Source of the DNA: DALYJJ01 sp031969915
Lineage (GTDB): Bacteria > Acidobacteriota > Terriglobia > Bryobacterales > Bryobacteraceae
Assembly: GCA_031969915.1 (NCBI GenBank)
Contig: DALYJJ010000026.1
Coordinates: 1 to 53,526 of the forward strand
Direction: 5' to 3'
DNA: 53,526 nucleotides
A program made the translations under genes and the position numbers. Shown here in pieces: positions 24,013 to 32,714 of this stretch. Below the pieces are notes generated by a model. That model did no database searches. It worked only from the letters and a program-made list of their open reading frames with translations, and was not told the DNA's origin. Numbering within the stretch: the first letter of the stretch is position 1; each line of letters begins with the position of its first letter.

Positions 24013-24652
24013 CGCTGCCGCCATGCGCCTCAGCGATGCGCCGGGTGCTTGCCAGAGCCAGGCCGGAGCCGCCGGGCAGATGCGCGGCGAAAGGCTCCAG
24101 CAAGGGCCGCGGGTCGCTCTTCGGCAGTCCGCAGGCGTTGAAGGCAGCCCACAGCGTGACCATGTCCGATGAGAGCCCGGTGGCGATTTCGAGGTTGCAG
24201 AACGGCCCGCCCGCTTTGTTGGCGAAGGCCACCAGACTGCGCGACAAGTGCTCGCCCTGAGCGGGGTCCAGGGAAACCAGCGGGAGGCCATCGGCAAGCA
24301 GGAGCCGGGCTTCGCGGGCGCCTGCGAGCGATTCGTCGCCGCAGGCACGGGTGATCAACTCGTTCACGTCGACCAGCACGGGCTGCGGGGCTGCGGCCTG
24401 CAGGTAGTGAATCGCGTCATCGAGGATCCAGTTGGCGTGCTCCACGAGCCGCTGCAGTTTTTCGATCTGCTCGAGGGTTCTTTCGTCGCGCTGGTTCGCG
24501 GTGATGCGCAGGTAATAGGCGATGTTTTCGATGGCACTCAACGGCTGGCGCAGCTCATGCGCCAGGTGCTGGACCACCGTCGGGCTGTCTAAGCCTTGCG
24601 ATGCTGGCGCCGGGACTGCGATCGAGCGGATTGAAGAAGCCGGAGAGGACAT
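23891..24652 (-). CDS. Orphan soluble histidine kinase
   Basis: The protein has 253 residues. A HisKA-type H-box (HLAHELRQPLSAIEN, phosphoacceptor His32) is followed by a HATPase_c domain with an N-box-like LVAFANKAGG and G2 box GGSGLALASTRRIAEAHGG. There is no transmembrane segment or recognisable sensor domain, and no response regulator gene is nearby. The N-box has Phe-Ala-Asn-Lys where the usual order is Asn-x-x-x-Asn, so ATP binding may be altered. ATG 24652 is preferred; TTG 24661 is an alternative, and neither has a clear Shine-Dalgarno sequence. The 3' end overlaps the MobB-like gene by 122 bp on the opposite strand. Confidence 0.75.
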   Translation of the reverse strand: MSSPASSIRSIAVPAPASQGLDSPTVVQHLAHELRQPLSAIENIAYYLRITANQRDERTLEQIEKLQRLVEHANWILDDAIHYLQAAAPQPVLVDVNELITRACGDESLAGAREARLLLADGLPLVSLDPAQGEHLSRSLVAFANKAGGPFCNLEIATGLSSDMVTLWAAFNACGLPKSDPRPLLEPFAAHLPGGSGLALASTRRIAEAHGGSVTVEMIHEGRLQVVVALPAAKDGCARNVSDPATHILAQPR

Positions 24653-24708
24653 GCCGCGCAACGAGGGACCCCCGTATTCTACCTCGGCCCCCGGTTCGCG
24701 GGCCGGTA

Positions 24709-25674
24709 CTAGAGGTTATATTTTTCGCCGGCCGTAGAGGGCTTGCCGGTGTAGTGCGGCGTATGATGAATGTCGGCGTGATCCTCGACGGCTTCGAGGT
24801 GAGTCACCACCTCGGCGGGGGCGGTCAATTGGCGCGACAGACGCTCCTCGATCTCGGTTGCCGCGCGATGCGCCTCGCCTACTGTTGCCGTCGACGGAAA
24901 CAGAAGATGCACTTCGATGAGCAGCCGCTGCCCGGTGTAGCGGTAACGAACACCGTGATATTGCAGACCGAACTCCGCGCAGAGTACATCGAGCTTCTGC
25001 CGCAACTCGTGGCCGATGGAGGGATCCGCATAGTCCATCAAACCGCGGGCTGAACGCCACACGAGGTTGCCGCCGGACCAGAGGATGTTGAGCGCGACGA
25101 GGATGGCGACGATGGGATCCAGCACCTTCCATCCGGTGGTGAGCACGAGCGCCAAACCAGCGATGACACCGAAGCTGGTCCAGCTATCGGTGAGCACATG
25201 CTTGCCGTTCGCTTCCAAGATCAAAGATTGCGCCCGCTTGCCGATGCGAAGCAGGTAGAGGCCGAGAGCGAGGTTGAGGACCGCCGCGGCGAGGACGATC
25301 GCGGCGCCTTCATTGAGGCGCTCCAGTTGGATGCCGGTGAGCCATTTCTCGACCGCCGCGGCGATGATCGCGGCAGCGGCGAGGATGATCATGGCACCTT
25401 CGAAGCCCGCGGAGAAGAACGTGATGCGCTCGTAGCCGTAGAGAAAGGCGCGGTCGGCGGGCCGAACGCTAAGCCAGAGGCTGAAGGCCGCGAAGGTGAC
25501 GGCGACCACGTGGATCACGGACTCGGCGGCGTCGGAAAGAATCGACGCGGAACCGGTCATCGCGTACGCGGCGACCTTGCCGGCGAGCATGAGGAGGCCC
25601 GTGGCGAGCGACAAGCGCATCGCGAACCGGGCCTCGCGGACCGCTTTCGAACCCTCCGCAGCCGGGCTGGACAC
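24709..25674 (-). CDS. Cation diffusion facilitator metal transporter
   Basis: This 321-residue protein has six predicted membrane helices and a cytoplasmic C-terminal domain (about 215-300), as in the CDF/ZnT family. TM2 carries SILSDAAESVIHV and TM5 carries NGKHVLTDSWTSFGV; the Asp/His pairs are the transport metal site. A His-rich end (HADIHHTPHYTG) may bind metal. Export of Zn2+ or a similar divalent cation in exchange for protons is expected. GTG 25674 is favoured over TTG 25677 because a perfect TATAAT lies 7 nt upstream, predicting a leaderless message; Met at 25620 is another possibility. Confidence 0.88.
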   Translation of the reverse strand: MSSPAAEGSKAVREARFAMRLSLATGLLMLAGKVAAYAMTGSASILSDAAESVIHVVAVTFAAFSLWLSVRPADRAFLYGYERITFFSAGFEGAMIILAAAAIIAAAVEKWLTGIQLERLNEGAAIVLAAAVLNLALGLYLLRIGKRAQSLILEANGKHVLTDSWTSFGVIAGLALVLTTGWKVLDPIVAILVALNILWSGGNLVWRSARGLMDYADPSIGHELRQKLDVLCAEFGLQYHGVRYRYTGQRLLIEVHLLFPSTATVGEAHRAATEIEERLSRQLTAPAEVVTHLEAVEDHADIHHTPHYTGKPSTAGEKYNL

Positions 25675-25681
25675 CAAGGCG

Positions 25682-25687
25682 ATTATA
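25682..25687 (-). promoter_or_regulatory. Consensus -10 of the CDF gene
   Basis: On the minus strand a perfect TATAAT (complement of 25682-25687) stands in GC-rich sequence, 7 nt before the GTG at 25674. The expected transcription start is near 25675, so the mRNA would be leaderless. No good -35 hexamer is visible at 17 bp. Confidence 0.45.
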
Positions 25688-25713
25688 GCGTTCGCTTCGT
25701 TGCGCGGCGGCGG

Positions 25714-25741
25714 CCACCTCCACTATCCTCCAGTTAGGTGG
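25714..25741. promoter_or_regulatory. Dyad upstream of the tyrosine-catabolic operon
   Basis: CCACCT (25714-25719) and AGGTGG (25736-25741) are inverted repeats separated by 16 bp, and TATCCT (25724-25729), a possible plus-strand -10, lies between them. The gap between the CDF gene and hisC (25675-25765) holds nothing else clear. It may be an operator for the aminotransferase-hppD operon; the evidence is position and symmetry only. Confidence 0.25.
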
Positions 25742-25765
25742 CAACTGGGCGCCGCCTGCTACTGA

Positions 25766-26872
25766 ATGCGCCTCGTCCCTCCGTACATCGAATCGCTGCA
25801 GCCTTACCAGGCCGGGCGAAGCATTGAAGAAGTGAAGCTGACGTACGGCCTTGATAAGGTCGTCAAGCTCGCTTCGAATGAGAACCCTCTCGGCCCGTCG
25901 CCGCAGGCCGTAGCGGCCATGCGGCGCGCGCTCGACAACCTCCATCTGTATCCGAGCGGGGGCCTGGAACTCCGCCGGACGCTCGCGGAGCAGTTCGATC
26001 TTCGGGTGGAAAACGTGGTGGCGGGCAGCGGTTCGGAAGGCATCATGTCGAACATCATTCGCGCCTTCCTGTGCGACGAGGACGAAGTGCTGACCACGGA
26101 ATCCGCGTTCATCGGTTTCCAGGTGCTCGCCAGGTCGCGCGGGGTCAAGTACCGCACGGCGCCGTATCGCCGCTGGGCCTACGACCTGCCCGCGCTGGCC
26201 GCGGCCATCAATGAGCACACCAAGATCGTCTACCTGGCGAATCCGAACAACCCCACGGGTACGATCTTCACCAAGCAGGAGTTCGACGCGTTCTACAAAC
26301 ACGTGCCAGAGCGCGTGCTGATCATTCTCGACGAAGCGTATTTTGAATACGCCGCCGACAACCCGCGGTATCCGAACTCGATGCACTACCGCTACGACAA
26401 CGTGATCACGCTGCGCACGTTTTCGAAGATCTACGGGCTGGCCGGCATTCGCATCGGGTACGGCTTCGCGCACCAGGACTTGATCGCCAACCTGCTGAAA
26501 GTGAAACTGCCGTTCGAACCGAGCACCGTGGCGCAGGCGGCAGGCATCGCCGCGCTGGCGGATCGCGAGTTCCTGCACCGATCGCTGGAGCTGAACGCGC
26601 GTGGACTTCGCTTCCTGGCGCAATCGCTGCGCGAGTTGGGGTTTGAGCCGGCGCCTTCGGAGGCGAACTTCCTGATGGTCCCGCTGGGCTCAGCCGAGGC
26701 GGCCGGACAACTCACCGAGTCGCTGTTGCGGCGCGGCGTGATCGTCCGTCCGCTGGGCGCGTTCGGCCTCCCGCATTGCGTGCGGATCAGCACGGGCACG
26801 GACGAAGAGAACGAGATCTGCGCGGAGGCGCTCCGCCAGATCGGCGCCCCCGCCGCCGCGCACGAAAGGTAG
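25766..26872 (+). CDS. HisC-family aminotransferase, probably aromatic amino acid aminotransferase
   Basis: This is a 368-residue PLP enzyme of fold type I. It shows LASNENPLGPSP near residue 36, YLANPNNPTGT, the Asp of LDEAYFEY and the PLP lysine in TFSKIYGLAGIRIGYG, all typical of histidinol-phosphate aminotransferase. It stands directly before hppD and a fumarylacetoacetase-family gene, and no other his gene is near. It therefore probably converts tyrosine to 4-hydroxyphenylpyruvate rather than serving histidine synthesis. A dual role is possible, as HisC-like enzymes often accept aromatic substrates. The stop is 6 bp before hppD. Confidence 0.85.
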   Translation: MRLVPPYIESLQPYQAGRSIEEVKLTYGLDKVVKLASNENPLGPSPQAVAAMRRALDNLHLYPSGGLELRRTLAEQFDLRVENVVAGSGSEGIMSNIIRAFLCDEDEVLTTESAFIGFQVLARSRGVKYRTAPYRRWAYDLPALAAAINEHTKIVYLANPNNPTGTIFTKQEFDAFYKHVPERVLIILDEAYFEYAADNPRYPNSMHYRYDNVITLRTFSKIYGLAGIRIGYGFAHQDLIANLLKVKLPFEPSTVAQAAGIAALADREFLHRSLELNARGLRFLAQSLRELGFEPAPSEANFLMVPLGSAEAAGQLTESLLRRGVIVRPLGAFGLPHCVRISTGTDEENEICAEALRQIGAPAAAHER

Positions 26873-26878
26873 ATTGTC

Positions 26879-28006
26879 ATGCCGGAACTCGCCGAAAACA
26901 CCGCGGCCCAACGGGCCGGCGATTTTCTGCCCTTGAACGGTACGGACCACGTGGAGTTTTACGTGGGCAACGCCCGCCAGGCCGCGCACTTCTATCGCAC
27001 CGCGTTCGGAATGCGACTGACCGGCTACGCGGGACCGGAGACGGGGCGCCGCGACCGCGCGTCGTATGTTCTGGAACAGGGCAAGATCCGCTTCGTCTTC
27101 ACCACCGCGCTCCGCCCCGATCATCCCGTTGCGCTGCACGCACAGCGGCATGGCGACGGCGTGAAGGCCGTGGCGCTCTGGGTGGACGATGCGGAGGCCG
27201 CCTGGCGCGAGACGACGAAGCGCGGCGCGGTGAGCGTGGAGGAGCCATACACGCTGCGCGACGAGCGGGGCGAGGTCCGGCTTTCGTCCATCGCCGCTTA
27301 CGGCGAGACGGTGCATACCTTCGTCGAGCGTTCGCGATACGGCGGTGTATTCCTGCCCGGTTATACGGCGATGGGCGAAGACCGCATCGCGCGGCCCGTG
27401 GGATTGCTGCACATCGACCACATGGTGGGCAACGTCGGCTGGGGGGAGATGAACCGGTGGGTGCAGTTCTACCAGGACGTGATGGGGTTCCAACTGTACC
27501 AGACGTTCGACGACAAGGACATCAGCACGGAGTATTCGGCGCTCATGTCGAAAGTGATGTCGAACGGAAACGGCCGCGTGAAGTTCCCGATTAACGAGCC
27601 CGCCGAAGGCCGCCGCAAGAGCCAGATCGAGGAGTACCTGGACTACTATCAGGGACCCGGCGTGCAGCACATCGCGATGGCCACGGGCGACATTGTGGAC
27701 ACGGTGACGCGGTTGCGCGAGCAGGGAATCGACTTCCTTCGCGTTCCGGGGACGTACTACGAAGAACTGGCGGCGCGCGTGGGCAGGATCGACGAACCTA
27801 TCGCGCAGCTTGCCGAACTGGGCATTCTGGTGGACCGCGACGAGGAGGGCTACATGCTCCAGATTTTCACCAAGCCGGTGGAGGACCGCCCCACGCTGTT
27901 CTTCGAGATCATCCAGCGCAAAGGGTCGCGCAGTTTCGGCAAGGGCAACTTCAAGGCGCTGTTTGAGGCGATTGAGCGCGAACAAGCGCTGCGCGGGAAC
28001 CTGTGA
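26879..28006 (+). CDS. hppD: 4-hydroxyphenylpyruvate dioxygenase
   Basis: The protein has 375 residues, the normal length, and uses Fe(II) and O2 to turn 4-hydroxyphenylpyruvate into homogentisate. Two vicinal-oxygen-chelate domains are present; the iron ligands are His181 (LHIDHMVGNV), His264 (GPGVQHIAMAT) and Glu343 (LFFEIIQRKG). The C-terminal GKGNFKALFEAIE motif is the conserved closing helix. It lies between the aminotransferase and the hydrolase genes and overlaps the latter (GTGA). Homogentisate dioxygenase and maleylacetoacetate isomerase are not in the window. Confidence 0.96.
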   Translation: MPELAENTAAQRAGDFLPLNGTDHVEFYVGNARQAAHFYRTAFGMRLTGYAGPETGRRDRASYVLEQGKIRFVFTTALRPDHPVALHAQRHGDGVKAVALWVDDAEAAWRETTKRGAVSVEEPYTLRDERGEVRLSSIAAYGETVHTFVERSRYGGVFLPGYTAMGEDRIARPVGLLHIDHMVGNVGWGEMNRWVQFYQDVMGFQLYQTFDDKDISTEYSALMSKVMSNGNGRVKFPINEPAEGRRKSQIEEYLDYYQGPGVQHIAMATGDIVDTVTRLREQGIDFLRVPGTYYEELAARVGRIDEPIAQLAELGILVDRDEEGYMLQIFTKPVEDRPTLFFEIIQRKGSRSFGKGNFKALFEAIEREQALRGNL

Positions 28007-28983
28007 AGCTGTGCACGTTCGAAGTACCCACGCCGGTGGGCCGTGTGCGCCGTCTGGGCGCGGTGGTTTCCGAGGGCATCGTCGACCTGAACTTCGCCTA
28101 CGCGCTGAGCCTGGCCGATCAAGGAGAAGGACGGCCGCAGCGGGCGGCGGACGTGCTGCTGCCCGCCAGCATGCGCGAGTTCCTGGAGGCGGGACCGCGC
28201 GCGATGGACCGGGCGCGGGAAGTCCTGGAGAGCCGGGTGGACGGCCCGGGCTTGAACGGCGAGACGCTGCTCTACCGGCCGGGCGAAGTCCGCCTGCTGG
28301 CGCCGATTCCGGACCCGCCCTCGCTGCGCGATTTCTATGCCTTCGAAGACCACGTGAAGCGCGGCTTCGAGAAGCGGGGCGAGCCGATGCCGAAGGAATG
28401 GTATGAGATCCCGGTCTACTACAAGAGCGGCCACGCCAACATCGCGGGCCCGGATGAGGACGTGCTCTGGCCGCGCTTCACGGAGAAGTTCGACTACGAA
28501 CTGGAGCTGGCGATCGTCATCGGCCGGCGAGGAACGAATCTGAAGGTCGGCGAAGCGAAGTCGGTGATCGCCGGCTACACGGTGATGAACGACTTCAGCG
28601 CGCGCGACATCCAGCGGCAGGAGATGAAAGTGCGGCTGGGTCCGGCGAAGGGCAAGGACTGGGCGACCGGCCTCGGCCCGGTGCTGGTGACGCCGGATGA
28701 ATTGCCGGACCCCTACAACCTGCGCATGACGGCGCGCGTGAACGGCGAACTGTGGAGCGACGGCTCGAGCGGCTCGCTGTACTGGGACTTCGAACAGATG
28801 CTCGAGTTCCTGACGCGCGACGATACGGTGCACCCGGGCGACGTGATCGGCTCGGGGACGGTGGGCACGGGATGCGGTCTTGAACTGGACCGCTGGGTGC
28901 AGCCGGGCGACACGATGGAGCTTGAGATCGAGCACATCGGTGTGCTGCGCAACCGGGTGGTCAAGCGGGCGGCCGGGGCGTGA
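28003..28983 (+). CDS. Fumarylacetoacetate hydrolase family protein
   Basis: This 326-residue protein has the FAA-hydrolase fold. Metal-binding acidic residues lie in FDYELELAIVIG (Glu-x-Glu) and NDFSARDIQ (Asp), and the family segments GPVLVTPDEL and GDVIGSGTVGTGCGLEL are present. The N-terminal part (about 1-95) is an FAA_N-like domain. After hppD in the operon, cleavage of fumarylacetoacetate to fumarate and acetoacetate is likely, although other family members act on catechol meta-cleavage products. The GTG start at 28003 overlaps the hppD stop. Confidence 0.85.
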   Translation: MKLCTFEVPTPVGRVRRLGAVVSEGIVDLNFAYALSLADQGEGRPQRAADVLLPASMREFLEAGPRAMDRAREVLESRVDGPGLNGETLLYRPGEVRLLAPIPDPPSLRDFYAFEDHVKRGFEKRGEPMPKEWYEIPVYYKSGHANIAGPDEDVLWPRFTEKFDYELELAIVIGRRGTNLKVGEAKSVIAGYTVMNDFSARDIQRQEMKVRLGPAKGKDWATGLGPVLVTPDELPDPYNLRMTARVNGELWSDGSSGSLYWDFEQMLEFLTRDDTVHPGDVIGSGTVGTGCGLELDRWVQPGDTMELEIEHIGVLRNRVVKRAAGA

Positions 28984-28985
28984 TC

Positions 28986-29012
28986 GCCGGGCGGGACGCG
29001 GCCGGGCCCGGC
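28986..29012. repeat. GC-rich inverted repeat between convergent genes
   Basis: GCCGGGC (28986-28992) and GCCCGGC (29006-29012) can form a 7-bp stem with a 13-nt loop in the 28-bp gap between the hydrolase gene and the convergent kinase gene. No U-tract follows on either strand, so it is at best a weak or factor-assisted terminator. Confidence 0.25.
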
Positions 29013-29971
29013 TACAGGCGTTCCTTCTCCGCCGCGGGGAGATTCGAAAGCGCGGGTTTCAGATCCGCCGCCGCCAGCGCCTCGAGCAGCGCGCCCGCCG
29101 CGGGTTCATACTCGGGCGGCCCCACGACGGTGCCTTCCTCCAGTTCCAGGATGTGCCGGAACTGCTCGCGAACGCGGTCGCTCCGCCAGACGCCGCCGAT
29201 GTGCGCCACACGCACCGCGTCGCCTTCCTGAAACAACTGCCCGCGAACGGCGGCGGTGTAGGAAGCCAACTGCTGGGCGGCGTTCTTCAAGACTTCACCC
29301 GCCAGGGCGTCGCCCTCCTGCGCGGCGCGGTCGACCAACTGCGAGTAGCCGGCGATTTTGGGGCGCGGGTAATCGGTGGTGTAGAAGCGATGCATCAGAT
29401 CGTTTACGTCCCGCGCGCCGGTGGCTTCGAGCAGCAGCGCGCGCAACGCGGTAGCCGGACCCCAACCTTCTTCGTAGCGCAGCGCGGCGCGCAGGGCCTG
29501 CCGCACGATGTCGAACGCGCCGCCCTCGTCGCCGTAGACGTAACCCCAGCCGCCCGCGCGCGCCGTGCGGCCCTGGCCATTGCGGCCGAAGGCCATCGAC
29601 CCGGTCCCCGCAATGATGATGATGCCGGGGCGGCCCGCGGTGGCGCCGGCGAGCGCGATGAGGCCATCGTGGGTGACCGTCAGCCGCTGGGTGTTGATCA
29701 TCTTCTCGAGGATCTCTTCCTTGTCGGCCGGGCCGCCGCTGAAGCCCAGGCACGCGGCTTCAAACCGCGCGCGCAGCGGATCGAGTCCCGCCTTCCGGCA
29801 CGCTGCTTCGACACAGCCGCGAATGGCCACCATGAACTTGGCGCGACCCTCGGGTCCTTTGACGTGATTGCAGGGGCCGCCGCGTCCCGCGCCGAGGACG
29901 ACACCGAGTTCATCGCCGATCAGAGCGGTGGTGCTCGATTGGCCGCCGTCCACGCCGAGGAAGAGCCGCAT
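29012..29971 (-). CDS. BadF/BadG-type ATPase, probable N-acetylglucosamine kinase-like sugar kinase
   Basis: This is a 319-residue member of the ASKHA ATPase group. The phosphate-1 motif is LGVDGGQSSTTALI (4-17), phosphate-2 is IIIIAGTGSMAFG and the adenosine motif region is AHIGGVWRSD. GGWGYVYGDEGGAFDI is typical of eukaryotic-type N-acetylglucosamine kinases and their bacterial relatives. A role in amino-sugar or muropeptide recycling would fit AnmK and MtgA elsewhere in the window. It is the last gene of a minus-strand group, 2 bp after the GT-C gene. Confidence 0.8.
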   Translation of the reverse strand: MRLFLGVDGGQSSTTALIGDELGVVLGAGRGGPCNHVKGPEGRAKFMVAIRGCVEAACRKAGLDPLRARFEAACLGFSGGPADKEEILEKMINTQRLTVTHDGLIALAGATAGRPGIIIIAGTGSMAFGRNGQGRTARAGGWGYVYGDEGGAFDIVRQALRAALRYEEGWGPATALRALLLEATGARDVNDLMHRFYTTDYPRPKIAGYSQLVDRAAQEGDALAGEVLKNAAQQLASYTAAVRGQLFQEGDAVRVAHIGGVWRSDRVREQFRHILELEEGTVVGPPEYEPAAGALLEALAAADLKPALSNLPAAEKERL

Positions 29972-29973
29972 GC

Positions 29974-32157
29974 TCAGTCCAGCTTATACAAGCGGCCCGT
30001 GAAGGTGGACGCGACTTCGGTGAGGCCCCAGGCCGCGGGCTTCTCGCGGAAATCGGCGGCGCCGTGATCGCCGTCGTCCACCAGCAGGTAGGCGATGCCG
30101 CGCAGTTTCAGTTCGAGGATGGCGTTGCGCCGCAGCCGGTAGGCGAGCGGGTTGGATGACTCCCTGGGCTTGCCGCCCAGCGACACGGTCCGGCCGGAGG
30201 CGTTGACGCCGTTCAAGCGCATGCGGACCTTGTGCTGATCGTCGGTCATTTCGAGGGCCACCGCGTCGATGCGCTCCTCGCGGCCGAAATCGACCTCGAT
30301 GCGCATCCCGGGCTCGATCGTCTGCCAGGAGCGCCAGCGGGTGACGGGGCTGTTGTCGAACGCCATCTGGATTTCAAACGGATTGGGCGCGGCGCTGAGG
30401 CGCCACTCGGGACGGCGTTCCAGTTCTTTGCCTTCCCGGTAGACGCGCAGCTCGGTGATGTTCCAGAAGTCCGGTTCCCCGCGCTCGGTTTGCACGAGCG
30501 TGATGCGGCGCAGCGGTTCCGGCTCGAACGCGAAGGTGAAGCGGCGCTTGGCCCAGAAGGCGTCGATCAAAGGCGTGAGGAGGATGTCGCGGAGGACCTG
30601 ATTTTCAGCGCCCTGATAGCCGGCGACGATCTCGCGCGTGGTGTAGGCCTCCATCAACGGGCTGAACGAGAACACGCGGGCGCCCTCGGGAACGTGGGCC
30701 TCAATCATCCGTGCGATCGAGTAGCCTTGCGATTTGGCGCGCAGCCATTGATCTTCCGGCGTAATGCGCAGCGCGGCTTTCCAGGGGATCTCCGCGAGGC
30801 GCCAGGCATAGGGATCGCAATACCGGTTGACCACCGCGTACCAGGACAGCACGGCGTGCCCGGCGGTGAGTGCCAGCAGCAGGGGGCGCCAGGGCAACGC
30901 GAGCGCCAGGGCGAGCGACCAGAACGGCAAGGCGGGAATCAGGAATCGTGTACCGATGTTGCCGGCGTAGGGCAACGTAAACAGCACGGCGGCAGCCAGC
31001 GCACGGCGGCCCTCCGCGTTCCGAATCGCGAACAGCGCGAGCGGAGCCAGTAGGAAGAGCGGCCCAAGAACGCCGCTCAGCTTCTGTCCTCGCACGGCGG
31101 CTTCGAGCGGGATCTGGCGGCGGTCTTCCAGACCGTAGGTGCGCAGAAAGGCGCTCCACTCGCGTTCGAAGGAAACGTGCACATACGGGTTGGGGAAGAC
31201 CGCGTTGAGGAACGGCGAAACCGGATTGCGAAGGACGATCCAATTCTTCGCCATCCACGGAACGATCATCGCCGCCGCGCACAGTGCGACGATCGCGGCC
31301 GGCCGCAGGGCGCGGCGCTTCCAAAGCACAACCGCCAGGGCGTAGGGCAGGGCGAGGAACGCCGTGTACTTGATGCCGTAGCCGAAGCCGGCCAGCAGAC
31401 CGATGGGAATCAGCAGGGGGCTGTGCTGCCGTTCGCGCCAGAGATGGAGGAGGTAGAAGAGAGCGAAAAGAGTGGCGGCGAGCGCGGAATCGTTGTAGGC
31501 GGCGGCGGCGTCCGCTCCGGCCACCGGGCTCAGGAAAACGAACAGCGCGGCCGCGACGCCCACCCATGGGCGGCCGATCCGCCGGCCGAAGTGCAGCAGT
31601 GCGAACGCCAGCGCGATAAAGAACGACAAGTGCACCAGGGCCGAACCGGAGTGCTTGCCGAACGGCCAGTTGAACAGGAACAGCATCTCCACGCCCTGCG
31701 AGAGATGGCCGTACATGTTTGTGGTGATGGGCACGAAGCCGTGGGCGCGGTAATAGCGGCCGGCCAGGCCGAGGTGGTAGCTGTCCGGGCTCCACTCGGG
31801 AGCCATGGCGTTCATGACGTAGACGAACAGGAAGGGCGTGAACAGCGCGGCGAAGGTCCATTGCGCCGGGCGCGGCATGGGCGCAAGGGCGGGCGCCGCG
31901 GGTTCGCGAGCCCAACGCCACGCGGCGGCGATGGCGAGAGCCGCGACGGCCACGACCACGCCCTTGTGAACCAAGCCCGCGGCGGCGAGCAGGAAGACCA
32001 GCAGACTGAGCAGCGGCGCGCCGCAGAGGAACCCGAGGGGCGCGGCTTCGCGGGGGTCCAGGCCGATGCCGAGGGCGCGCAGGAGGAGGCGTCCCAGCGC
32101 CATGGCGGTACCGATGGCGAGCGCCGCGCCCAGCAGAACGTACAGCGCGGCGGGCAT
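29974..32157 (-). CDS. GT-C-type membrane glycosyltransferase with discoidin-like C-terminal domain
   Basis: The protein has 727 residues. About 11-13 hydrophobic helices fill residues 1-450, with a first-loop acidic motif EWSPDSYHLGLAGRYY, as in PMT/ArnT-type transferases that use polyprenyl-phosphate sugars. The soluble C-terminal part (about 450-727) contains FDNSPVTRWRSWQ, MRIEVDFGREERIDAVALE and later strands that resemble an F5/8-type (discoidin) carbohydrate-binding domain. The active site would face the periplasm. It abuts the lipoprotein stop exactly. The acceptor substrate is unknown. Confidence 0.7.
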   Translation of the reverse strand: MPAALYVLLGAALAIGTAMALGRLLLRALGIGLDPREAAPLGFLCGAPLLSLLVFLLAAAGLVHKGVVVAVAALAIAAAWRWAREPAAPALAPMPRPAQWTFAALFTPFLFVYVMNAMAPEWSPDSYHLGLAGRYYRAHGFVPITTNMYGHLSQGVEMLFLFNWPFGKHSGSALVHLSFFIALAFALLHFGRRIGRPWVGVAAALFVFLSPVAGADAAAAYNDSALAATLFALFYLLHLWRERQHSPLLIPIGLLAGFGYGIKYTAFLALPYALAVVLWKRRALRPAAIVALCAAAMIVPWMAKNWIVLRNPVSPFLNAVFPNPYVHVSFEREWSAFLRTYGLEDRRQIPLEAAVRGQKLSGVLGPLFLLAPLALFAIRNAEGRRALAAAVLFTLPYAGNIGTRFLIPALPFWSLALALALPWRPLLLALTAGHAVLSWYAVVNRYCDPYAWRLAEIPWKAALRITPEDQWLRAKSQGYSIARMIEAHVPEGARVFSFSPLMEAYTTREIVAGYQGAENQVLRDILLTPLIDAFWAKRRFTFAFEPEPLRRITLVQTERGEPDFWNITELRVYREGKELERRPEWRLSAAPNPFEIQMAFDNSPVTRWRSWQTIEPGMRIEVDFGREERIDAVALEMTDDQHKVRMRLNGVNASGRTVSLGGKPRESSNPLAYRLRRNAILELKLRGIAYLLVDDGDHGAADFREKPAAWGLTEVASTFTGRLYKLD

Positions 32158-32694
32158 CTACTCGAGGAACCCGGCCGCCGTGAGGATGAGCCCCAGCGAG
32201 TTGCCGTCCGGCGTCTTCAGCGTTCCGCTCAGATTCGCGGTTACCACGGTGGGGCTGTCGACAGTGAGCCAGTTGAGGGGCACGAGTTTCTCGAAGATCT
32301 GCGCGCCGTCCTTGGTGTAGGTCACCGACTCCAGCGGCCGGCCGTTCACGGAGTACTTGATGGTGAGCGGGCCGGTGGCCTTGAGCACGTCGCTGTGCAG
32401 GTGGAACTCAAGCCGCAGCTTCCGGTGTGAGATGTCCTTCAACTGGAACTGGAAGGTTGGCTTTTGTTGGGTCCACCGGAAGCGGCCGGCTTCCACGTGA
32501 GGGCTGATGTCGCGCAGGAAGTGGACTTCGGCGGCGGGCTCATCGACGCGCACGAACTCCCGTAGAGAACTGGGCTCAGGGCCGGTCACGGGCTTCCGCT
32601 GCATGGGCGGAGCGTAGGTGTCCGGGATGGATACACAGCCCGTCAAGGCCAACAGAGAGAAGGCGATGCAGCAGAAGAGGCGGCGGCTCGACAT
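32158..32694 (-). CDS. Lipoprotein of unknown function
   Basis: The protein has 178 residues. The N-terminus ends in the lipobox LTGC (Cys19), so it is a lipoprotein. The rest is beta-rich (FQFQLKDISHRKLRLEFHLH, LTIKYSVNGRPLESVTY) without a family I recognise. Its stop codon directly abuts the start of the GT-C gene, so the two probably work together at the cell envelope. On the minus strand an extended -10-like TGG-TAGCAT (complement of 32707-32712, TGG just upstream) lies 12 nt before the ATG, which implies a leader of about 6 nt. Confidence 0.7.
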   Translation of the reverse strand: MSSRRLFCCIAFSLLALTGCVSIPDTYAPPMQRKPVTGPEPSSLREFVRVDEPAAEVHFLRDISPHVEAGRFRWTQQKPTFQFQLKDISHRKLRLEFHLHSDVLKATGPLTIKYSVNGRPLESVTYTKDGAQIFEKLVPLNWLTVDSPTVVTANLSGTLKTPDGNSLGLILTAAGFLE

Positions 32695-32714
32695 GCCCGA
32701 AGCTTGATGCTACC

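Noticed and set aside
25766..26872. Dedicated histidine biosynthesis aminotransferase
   Set aside because: No other his gene is near, and the operon continues with hppD and a fumarylacetoacetase-family gene, so an aromatic role is more likely.
28986..29012. Strong intrinsic terminator
   Set aside because: The stem is GC-rich but no U-tract follows on either strand, so only a weak repeat is listed.
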